Source: an uncultured Paraglaciecola sp. (GTDB lineage: Bacteria > Pseudomonadota > Gammaproteobacteria > Enterobacterales > Alteromonadaceae). From it: a stretch of 9,012 nt of DNA. Below, one piece after another: positions 1 through 6,300 of the stretch (position 1 is its first letter; every line of letters begins with the position of its first letter). The notes beneath the pieces are model-generated. The model was not told the DNA's origin, ran no database searches, and saw only the letters and a program-made list of their open reading frames with translations. The DNA lies in NCBI GenBank assembly GCA_905479025.1, contig CAJQKX010000797.1:1-9012 (forward strand), given 5' to 3'. The position numbers were made by a program, and so were the translations under genes.

Positions 1-1
1 T

Positions 2-949
2 TATTATTTAGCCGGTAATGCTGAATCTGCCTTGAGGCAATTCACCCAAGCTGGAGAATTATCACCAAAAGATCCAACCAATCATTTTTGGACGGCATTG
101 GTACTTGAAAAGGAGGGGGATACCAATAAAGCACTTGCCGCTGCCAATAAAGCGTTAAAGATCCTACCCGAAGACAAGCTAATTCAAATCATGGTGGTGC
201 GTTTATCATTGAAAAGTGACAACCTTGACGTCGCGAAGCCAATAATAGATAAACTTATGGCAAACTTTCCCGAAGATGTCGTTGTTGAGGAACTAAAGGC
301 AAAGTATGCATTGCAAAACGGCGAATATGCAAAAGCCGCATCCTTATTTAGCTCACTTTTCGAGCGCCATGAAACTAACTTTGTTTTAGTCCAGTGGGCT
401 AATGCGTTGGTTATCAGTGGGCAAGATGAAAAAGCTCTAGAGCAACTGGGCGGCTGGCTTAAAAAGTATCCCAATGATTTGCTGGTACTTAACGTGTTGG
501 CCAACGAATACCTGAACCGGAACCAACTGCCCGAAGCTAAGGCATATTTTACCGTCATATCAGAGTTAAGCCCTGAAAACCCATTGGCTCAAAACAATCT
601 TGCTTGGTTGCTATATAAAGAGGGAGATATTTCTCAAGCTCAGATCCATGCAGAACTGGCTTATGAAGCCTTCCCTGATTCGCCAATGATAGTCGATACT
701 TTGGGACAAATATTGCTTGACCAAGGCGAGTATGAAAGATCTAAGTTGATGCTGAGACTGGCCAATAAAAAAATGCCTGATAACCTTGAGACCAAATATT
801 ATCTGGCACAGGCCACGGCGCAAGGTGGCGATAAAGCAACAGCCAGAATGTTGTTGAAACAAATACTATCGCAAAAAAATAATAACTCCGAGGCGGAACA
901 AAAATTACAACGTGAGAGCCAAATATTGCTCACCAAATTAGGGAATTAG
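2..949 (+). CDS. TPR-repeat protein, C-terminal part (PrsT-like, exosortase/PEP-CTERM system)
   Basis: The gene enters from the left edge; the reading frame is open from base 2, so only about 315 C-terminal residues and the TAA stop are visible. The visible part is almost wholly tetratricopeptide repeats of about 34 residues: I count eight to nine helical pairs with the usual small/large pattern (for example ALVLEKEGDTNKALAAANKA, then LAWLLYKEGDISQAQIHAEL, then LGQILLDQGEYERSKLMLRL). The last two repeats, with DTLGQILLDQGEYERS then KYYLAQATAQGGDKATARMLL, resemble the end of PrsT. PrsT is a large (about 900-residue) TPR lipoprotein that accompanies XrtA-type exosortase and exopolysaccharide genes and is thought to act in the envelope. 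No signal peptide can be seen because the N terminus is outside. No clear terminator follows. TPR assignment is firm; the PrsT identity is by resemblance only. Confidence 0.8.
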   Translation, partial: YYLAGNAESALRQFTQAGELSPKDPTNHFWTALVLEKEGDTNKALAAANKALKILPEDKLIQIMVVRLSLKSDNLDVAKPIIDKLMANFPEDVVVEELKAKYALQNGEYAKAASLFSSLFERHETNFVLVQWANALVISGQDEKALEQLGGWLKKYPNDLLVLNVLANEYLNRNQLPEAKAYFTVISELSPENPLAQNNLAWLLYKEGDISQAQIHAELAYEAFPDSPMIVDTLGQILLDQGEYERSKLMLRLANKKMPDNLETKYYLAQATAQGGDKATARMLLKQILSQKNNNSEAEQKLQRESQILLTKLGN

Positions 950-1139
950 TTGTCCCATTGCCAAGCGAGAACAAAAAAAGTGACCACAGTATCACTATGC
1001 ATAGCAATGAGTATAGGTAGTGGTAAGTCCAAAACGGACAGAGCTTAATGGGTTGCCCGCATGCGAATACGAGAGTATTAGTTCATGGTTTGCATCTGCT
1101 TCGCGATCAGACAGTAAATGTTCAAGTCGACAATAAGGG

Positions 1140-1172
1140 CGTCTATACGAGGTATAGCAAACTGTATAGACG
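1140..1172. repeat. Inverted repeat / hairpin, 9-bp perfect arms
   Basis: CGTCTATAC (1140-1148) pairs perfectly with GTATAGACG (1164-1172) around a 15-base loop that itself carries a further GGTATAG copy. No T-tract follows, so it does not look like an intrinsic terminator. It touches the tandem repeat that begins at 1175. Confidence 0.6.
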
Positions 1173-1174
1173 GG

Positions 1175-1219
1175 TGTGACTAAGGTGACTAAGGAGACTA
1201 AGGTGTCGAAGGTAACTAA
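1175..1219. repeat. Five tandem 9-bp repeats (consensus GGTGACTAA)
   Basis: Consecutive units read TGTGACTAA, GGTGACTAA, GGAGACTAA, GGTGTCGAA and GGTAACTAA. Read on the + strand from 1176 they would encode a three-residue repeat (VTK VTK ETK VSK VTK). The frame has a stop (TAG at 1167-1169) immediately before and a TAA soon after, so translation is unlikely. The array starts two bases after the hairpin at 1140-1172. Confidence 0.65.
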
Positions 1220-1245
1220 ATATGGCCGGCCTTAAATAAGGCAAA

Positions 1246-1716
1246 TCAATCAGCATCCCTCTTAGCATAAAAATCTAATCTGTAGCCATAACGCAGCCCA
1301 AGTACTATCAAGGCAAAAATGGGGGTGTCTAAAAATTTTATAGTTTTGAAAACTGGTATATATTGAATGTTTTTTAACAGGAAATTGAATATCTTCTCCG
1401 TAATTACCCTTCAGCAAGAAAATAGCAATACTTCACCTGTATTACTGGGTTAATTTTTGTTTCATCCAGGGCTCAGGAGGGTAATCTTGATACAAATCCC
1501 ATAAATCGTGTCAATTTATTACAAAAAAGGGTGGTCACCCAAGCTTTCTGTAGGCTGAGTGCCTTGAGTTGCAATGGTGAATGCATCGCTATTCTTGATA
1601 TCCCCACTGGAATTAGAGTTAAATGCTAATAATAGTGAGTAAAATATCGTGTTTGAGCCATGGTTGTCATCTATTATATGTGGGTCAGCTGGTATTGAAA
1701 AAGATCTACTGCGGCC
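1246..1716 (-). pseudogene. Decayed reading frame, possibly an exported PEP-CTERM-like protein
   Basis: Two open pieces lie in the same minus-strand frame. The upstream one (1716 to 1519, 65 codons, no ATG) has the low-complexity polar look of a secreted protein, with IPADPHIIDDNHGSNTIFYS, then LAFNSNSSGDIKNSDAFTIA, then TQGTQPTESLGDHPFL. It ends in two consecutive stops after a run of six T. The downstream one (1410 to 1246) ends in a short hydrophobic stretch (DTPIFALIVLGL) followed by a basic tail ending YAKRDAD. That is the layout of a C-terminal sorting tail: Pro, hydrophobic helix, basic residues. Several stops separate the pieces. The protein character and the shared frame are seen in the sequence. 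The PEP-CTERM reading is an inference, supported loosely by the PrsT-like gene next door. I do not recognise the family. Confidence 0.3.
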
Positions 1717-1790
1717 TTAAAAATTCGCATGGATAATTCAAAAACCGCATTTAAACTGCATTATTTTTTCTACTACAAAGTAGGATGCAT

Positions 1791-3056
1791 TTAGCCAAAT
1801 TTTCTTTTCATATTAAGTTTGAAATCATTTGTCATATGCCTCAAAAACGCCTTAAATGTGCTTAATCGAGGCTCGGGGGTTAACCCTTTGGATAACCGAA
1901 TAATTTGCCAATAATAAAACCCTACCTGACCAAAACTATTGATGGCTTTTATCAGATTTGAAGAGCTGTTATTACCCCAAAAGCCGGTACCTAAAACCAA
2001 TTTATCCTCATAACAGTCGATACTCTGAATCGTCTGTTGGATAAGCTTTGCTGAGCAATCAGGTTGGGTACACAGCGGCCTCGCCAGTCCAATGACGTCT
2101 ACTTCGCCACTTTCAATTGCCCGTTCCATGACATCACGGCTACGAAAACCTCCTGTGATCATCACAGGAATTTGCGCGGACTGTTTGATACGTTCAGCAT
2201 ATTCGATAAAGTAGGCTTCACGTTTGCGAGTGCTTTCTCGCACGTCTGTGGGTTCAACTCCTATTAAGCTTAACTGTTCATAGGTGCCACCTGATATTTC
2301 TAGTAAATCGACCCCATCTTCACCCAGCCAGCTAGCGACGGTGATACAATCTTCAAGGCTGAAACCGCCTTTTTGAAAATCTGCTGAGTTGAGTTTTACA
2401 CCTATGGGAAAGTCAGCACCTACGGCTGCGCGCACACCGACAATAATACGGCGAATAATCCGTGCTCTGTTTTCAAGAGAGCCCCCCCATTGATCCTGAC
2501 GTTGATTAATTTTAGGTGATAAAAACTGACTGAGTAAATAGCCGTGGGCGCAATGAATTTGCACACCGGTAAAGCCCGCTTCTTTTACTAGTCGAGCCGA
2601 TGTTATAAAACGCTCAACTACCTGTTCTATATCACTTTGATCCATAGGGCGCGGCCTAGCAAAATTTCCAAGCATAGCTAACTGTACATCTGAAGGGGAT
2701 AAAGGTTCTGTAGATACCATTTTGGGGCATTGACGACCGGGATGATTAAGCTGCACCCACAGATGGTTACCTCCTGTGGTGCCTTGTTTGGCCCAGGTGC
2801 GAAATAGATCCAAGTTTTTATCATCTTCTAACACAACATTTCCAGCCCGTTCGAGGTAACGTCGGTCAACCATCACATTGCCTGTGATATGCAAGCCTGT
2901 TCCACCTTGTGACCAAGTTTTATAAAGTTGTATAAGTGCAGGCGTGGGTAGGTCAAACTTGTCAGCAAGACCCTCTGTCATGGCACTTTTACATAAACGA
3001 TTTGGAAGTACGCTGCCATTTGGTAAGGAAATAGGGGATGCAAGTGGACTGGTCAT
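1791..3056 (-). CDS. NADH:flavin oxidoreductase, Old Yellow Enzyme family
   Basis: This 421-residue protein is a TIM-barrel FMN enzyme that reduces activated C=C bonds or similar electrophiles with NAD(P)H. Family landmarks are all present. NRLCKSAMTEG near residues 19-29 has Thr27 where OYE1 has Thr37 and YqjM has Cys26. QLNHPGRQ lies at 102-109. IHCAHGYLLSQFLSP at 167-181 holds the His168/His171 pair that contacts substrate and flavin, and Tyr173, the usual proton donor. WGGSLENRAR lies at 190-199, GVKLN at 219-223, and the FMN-phosphate site is ITGGFRSRDV (300-309) with IGLARPL (322-328). There is no C-terminal Fe-S/FAD domain, so it is not a full 2,4-dienoyl-CoA reductase. A tail of about 60 residues follows the barrel. 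The ATG at 3056 gives the expected N terminus but has only a weak ribosome binding site. The physiological substrate cannot be told. Confidence 0.93.
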   Translation of the reverse strand: MTSPLASPISLPNGSVLPNRLCKSAMTEGLADKFDLPTPALIQLYKTWSQGGTGLHITGNVMVDRRYLERAGNVVLEDDKNLDLFRTWAKQGTTGGNHLWVQLNHPGRQCPKMVSTEPLSPSDVQLAMLGNFARPRPMDQSDIEQVVERFITSARLVKEAGFTGVQIHCAHGYLLSQFLSPKINQRQDQWGGSLENRARIIRRIIVGVRAAVGADFPIGVKLNSADFQKGGFSLEDCITVASWLGEDGVDLLEISGGTYEQLSLIGVEPTDVRESTRKREAYFIEYAERIKQSAQIPVMITGGFRSRDVMERAIESGEVDVIGLARPLCTQPDCSAKLIQQTIQSIDCYEDKLVLGTGFWGNNSSSNLIKAINSFGQVGFYYWQIIRLSKGLTPEPRLSTFKAFLRHMTNDFKLNMKRKFG

Positions 3057-3087
3057 TTTAGCGTCTTGGTGAAGTCAAATATAGTCT

Positions 3088-3117
3088 ATTGTAAGGCAGA
3101 TATCGATATAATTACAA
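3088..3117 (-). promoter_or_regulatory. Candidate sigma70 promoter with a palindrome in its spacer
   Basis: On the minus strand TTGTAA (3117-3112, 4 of 6 to the -35 consensus) is followed after 18 bases by TACAAT (3093-3088, 5 of 6 to the -10 consensus), about 31 bases before the oxidoreductase ATG. The spacer contains the perfect 10-base palindrome ATATCGATAT (3100-3109), a position where a repressor would block polymerase. Function is inferred from the match alone. Confidence 0.4.
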
Positions 3118-3237
3118 ATTTCTAATCTCACCGATATCTTAAAAACAAGGTTAAAGTCTGCGGTTGTTCATCTACTACAGTCAGTCGTTACCCACTGCCC
3201 ATTTGTTGAGTAGGTTTAACGCCTGTTCAGACTATCA

Positions 3238-3252
3238 CTCACAATTCATTGA
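3238..3252. repeat. 15-bp direct repeat, copy 1
   Basis: CTCACAATTCATTGA occurs here and again, exactly and in the same orientation, at 4277-4291. The two copies bracket the Nudix gene. Confidence 0.6.
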
Positions 3253-3364
3253 CACATCATTTTAAATCAACAAACCCATTTATCATACCCACATAAAATA
3301 GGCACTGGGCTTATTAGAAAAATAAAAAAGCGTTTTGGGCTAATAACCTAGCATGGAACAATAT

Positions 3365-4114
3365 TTATTCAGGATCATTATTGGCCAAAAAAACCTCATG
3401 TTTGAGCTTGGAAAATTGACTGAGGTCTAGCGTTGATTTATCTAATCCTGTGGCGTTAAGTAATTTTTTAATTAAATACTTGTTGAATACACTGTTGTGG
3501 TTATCTGCCAAGTAATTTTGGGGTAATTCCCATTTTGCATCGTTAATTTCGTGGGTATCTTGAATATTGATTTGGGTGGTTAGCGGGTCAAGTTTACACA
3601 CTATGTATATGTTGGATTTTCCAAATCGGTAAGGGTGGGTACTGGCCATCCCTAATATAGAACTAAAGGTGGTCTGAATGCCTGTTTCTTCTAGTACTTC
3701 CCTGATCACGGCATCTTCAATGGTTTCACCTAATTCAATATGGCCACCGGGTAACTTATAAGTTGTGGCGCCGCGTTCGCGGATCACCAATATTTCACCC
3801 TGTGAATTTTGCACTAAACCACCCGCCCCAAGTGAATGTGTGGGAACAAAAGGCACAAAATCTTGTGGTTGAGATTTAAATGTCAGGGTGACTTCGTTGG
3901 GTAAACAATTATGAAAAGTGAAGCCCTGGGTGGTGGCTATTGTTATCAAATGAGCTAAATCAATGGGTAAGGTTAACCAGATAACCGCCTTATTCTGTTG
4001 CTTGGCATGGCTCAGTAAAGCGTCTAACTGTGGTAAAAAAACCTCTATGTCTTCAGGAATTTGATCGCTGTTGATTATGATACCGTTGAATTTGTTGTAC
4101 TCAAATGCTAACAA
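3365..4114 (-). CDS. Nudix hydrolase with N-terminal pre-Nudix domain (NUDT6-like)
   Basis: This 249-residue protein hydrolyses a nucleoside diphosphate linked to another moiety; ADP-ribose, NADH or CoA derivatives are common substrates in the family. The Nudix box GX5EX7REUXEEXGU is complete at residues 124-146 (GHIELGE, then REVLEETGI), with the metal-binding Glu residues 139, 142 and 143 intact. The first ~90 residues (FNGIIINSD, then NKAVIWLTLPIDLAHLITIA, then GFTFHNC) match the pre-Nudix domain of animal NUDT6 and plant NUDT2-10 type proteins, in which FGG/FNG and WLKLP-like motifs recur. The start is TTG at 4114: an in-frame TGA sits three codons upstream (4123-4121) and the first Met codon comes only after the Nudix box. 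GTGAG five bases before the TTG can serve as a weak ribosome binding site. The exact substrate is unknown. Confidence 0.9.
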   Translation of the reverse strand: MLAFEYNKFNGIIINSDQIPEDIEVFLPQLDALLSHAKQQNKAVIWLTLPIDLAHLITIATTQGFTFHNCLPNEVTLTFKSQPQDFVPFVPTHSLGAGGLVQNSQGEILVIRERGATTYKLPGGHIELGETIEDAVIREVLEETGIQTTFSSILGMASTHPYRFGKSNIYIVCKLDPLTTQINIQDTHEINDAKWELPQNYLADNHNSVFNKYLIKKLLNATGLDKSTLDLSQFSKLKHEVFLANNDPE

Positions 4115-4152
4115 AATTTCTCACTTATAAATAAACGTGTCACTTTTTAGAC

Positions 4153-4158
4153 ATTATA
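4153..4158 (-). promoter_or_regulatory. Candidate -10 element of the Nudix gene
   Basis: A perfect TATAAT on the minus strand lies 38 bases upstream of the TTG start. No good -35 hexamer is found at 16-18 bases, so the promoter would be weak or dependent on an activator. Confidence 0.35.
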
Positions 4159-4276
4159 GGATAAATGCATATTGTCCGCAGTGTTAAGCTGACGAACTAA
4201 GTAAAATATAGGCATAGAATATATTGAGAAAATTAATCAGAACAGGGCAATGTTAATAGTATTAGATATAAAACTG

Positions 4277-4291
4277 CTCACAATTCATTGA
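4277..4291. repeat. 15-bp direct repeat, copy 2
   Basis: Exact same-orientation copy of CTCACAATTCATTGA at 3238-3252. It lies just before the acyl-CoA synthetase relic, on the other side of the Nudix gene. Confidence 0.6.
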
Positions 4292-4372
4292 GTGGGTCAT
4301 CATTGAAAGCTTTGATAACAGAGCAAACTTTTAAGTCAGCTCAATTCGAGCAGGTATTGGTGACAAGCCTAG

Positions 4373-4997
4373 ATAAGCTTTGTGGTGCAGGTGTATGTAG
4401 GGTTTAATACTTACCATGGTAAATCTGCAATATTAAATGCATTACCATTATTCCTTGTATTTGGTGTGATTGCCGCTAGTTTGGCCATGTTCATTGCAGG
4501 TCGTACTGTGGTGATTATGACCCCAGAAGGGTTTAGAAACTCTAATACAGTGAAGAACTGGTGGTATTTTGTGAATAAATATCAGGTGTGTTGGTTCCCT
4601 ACTATCCCTACCATCACGTCTGTTTTACTGCTGCAGCCGGATGAAGAAATTGATTTCAGTTGTTTTGAATATGCGGCTTGTGGATCAGCATATTAACCCC
4701 TTGAGTTGAAATTATCTTTTCGACGTCGATTTAATTGCAATGTGACTAATGGTTATGGCATGACTGAGTTTCCTTGTTTGATTGCTAAAGTATTACCTGT
4801 CTCTGAGATTGTGGAGTTCGCCGTGGGTAAAGGTATAGCAAACACCCGCGTGATTGCAGCAAACTTTTGGCTACCAAATTAGCCGTGTTTGTGTATTGGT
4901 TGAATCGGGCATTATTTTGGTGAAAGAACCTAATATTTTTGAAGGCTATCTGAATGGAAGTGATAATGCGGGTACATGGGTCGAAGGTGGGTGGTTT
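4373..4997 (+). pseudogene. Acyl-CoA synthetase (AMP-binding) fragment, inactivated
   Basis: The reading frame from 4373 encodes the middle of an acyl-CoA ligase of the adenylate-forming superfamily, which activates carboxylic acids to acyl-CoA with ATP. Landmarks in order: ALPLFLVFGV (family LPLFHxxG, so the conserved His is Leu here), GRTVVIMTPEGFRN, WFPTIPTITSVLL, EYAACGSA, NGYGMTE (4748-4768, the ATP-binding YGxTE motif) and ILVKEPNIFEGYL with WVEGGWF. The gene is broken. TAA at 4694-4696 replaces a codon between CGSA and PLELK with the frame unchanged beyond it, and near 4862-4866 the similarity moves to another frame, which then runs on from FGYQISRV. The first ~200 residues are missing. 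A frame-1 stretch from about 4300 (KALITEQTFKSAQFEQVL) may be a further piece, unproven. The similarity stops at EGGWF, where the expected NTGD motif and the whole C-terminal domain are absent because another gene is joined here. Confidence 0.85.
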
Positions 4998-5170
4998 ACG
5001 CTTTTGGTTATAGATTCCCAGCCTACCGAGGAGGGCCCATGTATTATGCGGATAGCATTGGATTAGGAAGAAATGTTAGTACCATCAGTGAATTTGGCGA
5101 CACCTGCGGTGAACAATTTTGGGAACCCACTTTTTTATTAAAGCACCTTTTCATAGAAGGAAAATCTTAA
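4991..5170 (+). pseudogene. C-terminal fragment of a FadB/FadJ-type 3-hydroxyacyl-CoA dehydrogenase
   Basis: From GTGGTTTACG (4991-5000) to the TAA at 5168-5170, in the frame of 4976, the sequence encodes VVYAFGYRFPAYRGGPMYYA, then DSIGL, then QFWEPTFLLKHLFIEGKS. This is the closing segment of multifunctional beta-oxidation proteins, whose usual form is GYGFPxYRGGPMxYAD, then FWxPxPLLxxLxxEGKSF. About 57 codons remain out of roughly 700; the crotonase and NAD-binding domains are gone. It has no start of its own and is fused directly to the acyl-CoA synthetase relic. A change from the usual GYGFP to GYRFP fits relaxed selection. A full copy in a relative would probably lie just upstream of the nitronate monooxygenase gene, as this stub does. 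Confidence 0.82.
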
Positions 5171-5201
5171 CTCAGTGGGCCAATGACTAAATAAGTTTAA
5201 A

Positions 5202-5238
5202 ATGCGTTATGTTGGTCTTATGATATAACGTATTTTTT
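5202..5238 (+). terminator. AT-rich hairpin with T6 tract; weak terminator or operator
   Basis: ATGCGTTAT (5202-5210) pairs with ATAACGTAT (5225-5233; eight pairs plus one G-T) around a 14-base loop, followed directly by six T. It lies 31 bases after the dehydrogenase relic and 35 before the next ATG. The stem is AT-rich, so termination would be weak. The same symmetry could be an operator of the downstream gene. Confidence 0.4.
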
Positions 5239-5272
5239 GTTGATTACATCGAATACCTTTTAGAGGACAAAT

Positions 5273-6250
5273 ATGTCAATTCCAAAGACATTACAAAATA
5301 CATTATCTTTGCCTATCATCAGTGCGCCGATGTTTATTATTTCGGGACCAGAATTAGTTATTGCACAATGTAAAGCCGGTATAGTCGGTTCTTTTCCCGC
5401 ACTCAATGCTCGCCCAAAATCATTACTTGGTAAGTGGCTTACAACCATCATAACTGAGTTAGGCGCATATCAGGCAGCCAATCCTAAGGCTATCGTTTCA
5501 CCCTATGCGGTTAATTTAATTGTGCATAAGAGCAATGACCGTTTAGAGGATGATGTGAACACCTGCATCGAATTCAAGGTGCCGATTATTATTACCAGCT
5601 TGCGCGCCTTAGATCCTAATTTGGTTGAACGTATTCATGCTTACGGTGGCATCATCTTTCATGATGTTATTAATGTGCGTCATGCCCAAAAAGCCATAGA
5701 AGTCGGAGTTGATGGTTTAGTGTTGGTGTGCGCTGGTGCTGGTGGTCATGCGGGAACGTTAAGTCCTTTTGCTTTAGTGAGTGAAATTAAACAATTTTTT
5801 GATGGCCCTATTGCGTTATCAGGCTCGATTGCTAATGGTGCCGCTATCTTGTCAGCACAAGCCTTAGGTGCTGATTTTGCGTATATTGGCACGCGCTTTA
5901 TTGCCAGCAAAGAAGCCAATGCCGAGCAAGCATATAAAACTATGTTGGTTGAAAGTAGCGCTAAAGATATTGTGTATAGTTCATTATTTACGGGTGTGCA
6001 TGGCAATTATCTTAAACCCAGCATCAGTAATGCAGGCCTGGATCCTGATGATTTAAAACAGGGTGATAAAAACAAAATGAAATTTGGCTCTGAAGGCGGC
6101 AGTAAGTCTAAGGCTTGGAAAGATATTTGGGGTGCAGGTCAAGGACTAGGTAGAATTGTGGATATTACTGATGTGGCTACTATTGTAGCCCGCTTCAAAA
6201 CAGAATACGACCTAGCATTATCCCGTTTAAATGGTCTGAATAATCAATAA
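5273..6250 (+). CDS. Nitronate monooxygenase (2-nitropropane dioxygenase) family protein
   Basis: This 325-residue protein is an FMN-dependent TIM barrel; characterised members oxidise alkyl nitronates, but many homologues have unknown substrates. Landmarks: PIISAPM at residues 14-20 at the N-terminal edge of the barrel; GIIFHDVINVRHAQKAIEVG at 126-145; DGLVLVCAGAGGHAG at 147-161, whose GGHxG motif carries the conserved active-site His159; and the phosphate-binding region LSGSIANG (182-189) and GADFAYIGTRF (199-209). The length is normal. The ATG at 5273 is preceded at six bases by AGAGG (5262-5266), a good ribosome binding site. The gene follows the synthetase/dehydrogenase relics and precedes a crotonase gene by 50 bases, so it is probably the first gene of a two-gene operon working on acyl-CoA or a related catabolite. 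Family is firm; substrate is not known. Confidence 0.93.
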   Translation: MSIPKTLQNTLSLPIISAPMFIISGPELVIAQCKAGIVGSFPALNARPKSLLGKWLTTIITELGAYQAANPKAIVSPYAVNLIVHKSNDRLEDDVNTCIEFKVPIIITSLRALDPNLVERIHAYGGIIFHDVINVRHAQKAIEVGVDGLVLVCAGAGGHAGTLSPFALVSEIKQFFDGPIALSGSIANGAAILSAQALGADFAYIGTRFIASKEANAEQAYKTMLVESSAKDIVYSSLFTGVHGNYLKPSISNAGLDPDDLKQGDKNKMKFGSEGGSKSKAWKDIWGAGQGLGRIVDITDVATIVARFKTEYDLALSRLNGLNNQ

Positions 6251-6265
6251 GTGCAGTCAGCACTT
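6249..6265 (+). repeat. Small intergenic hairpin after the nitronate monooxygenase stop codon
   Basis: AAGTGC (6249-6254) pairs with GCACTT (6260-6265) around a 5-base loop, starting inside the stop codon. No T-tract follows, so it is more likely an mRNA-stabilising element or a chance hairpin than a terminator. Confidence 0.4.
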
Positions 6266-6300
6266 GTAATTAACTAGTGCAATAGATAGGCACAACAAAT

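Larger units (their letters stand above)
950..1790. other. 841-bp region without an intact gene
   Basis: No intact gene lies between the TPR gene and the oxidoreductase, which face each other. The region starts with short self-complementary stretches: GTCC-AAAAC-GGAC at 1027-1039, an AATAC/GTATT stem closed by a GAGA tetraloop at 1066-1079, a longer hairpin at 1140-1172, and GCCTTA/TAAGGC at 1229-1242 next to the 8-base palindrome GGCCGGCC (1224-1231). A 9-bp tandem repeat occupies 1175-1219. From about 1716 down to 1246 the minus strand reads as broken protein-like pieces. I see no T-rich terminator for either flanking gene. Confidence 0.6.
3057..3364. other. Intergenic region between the Nudix and oxidoreductase genes
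   Basis: These 308 bases separate two genes that both run on the minus strand. They hold a candidate promoter for the oxidoreductase (3088-3117) and one copy of a 15-bp repeat (3238-3252). AT-rich TTATTA and TAATAA stretches near 3310-3347 face each other, but neither stem nor T-tract is good enough to call a terminator. I see no further gene. Confidence 0.55.

Noticed and set aside
184..558. Open frame on the minus strand, 124 codons
   Set aside because: It lies antisense inside the TPR gene, has no recognisable domain, and the + strand frame has clear TPR periodicity.
611..862. Open frame on the minus strand, 83 codons
   Set aside because: Antisense shadow of the TPR gene with no family character.
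2064..2267. Open frame on the + strand, 67 codons
   Set aside because: Antisense to the oxidoreductase, which carries all family motifs.
5746..6056. Open frames on both strands inside the nitronate monooxygenase gene
   Set aside because: They overlap the conserved barrel core of a well-supported gene and show no similarity of their own.
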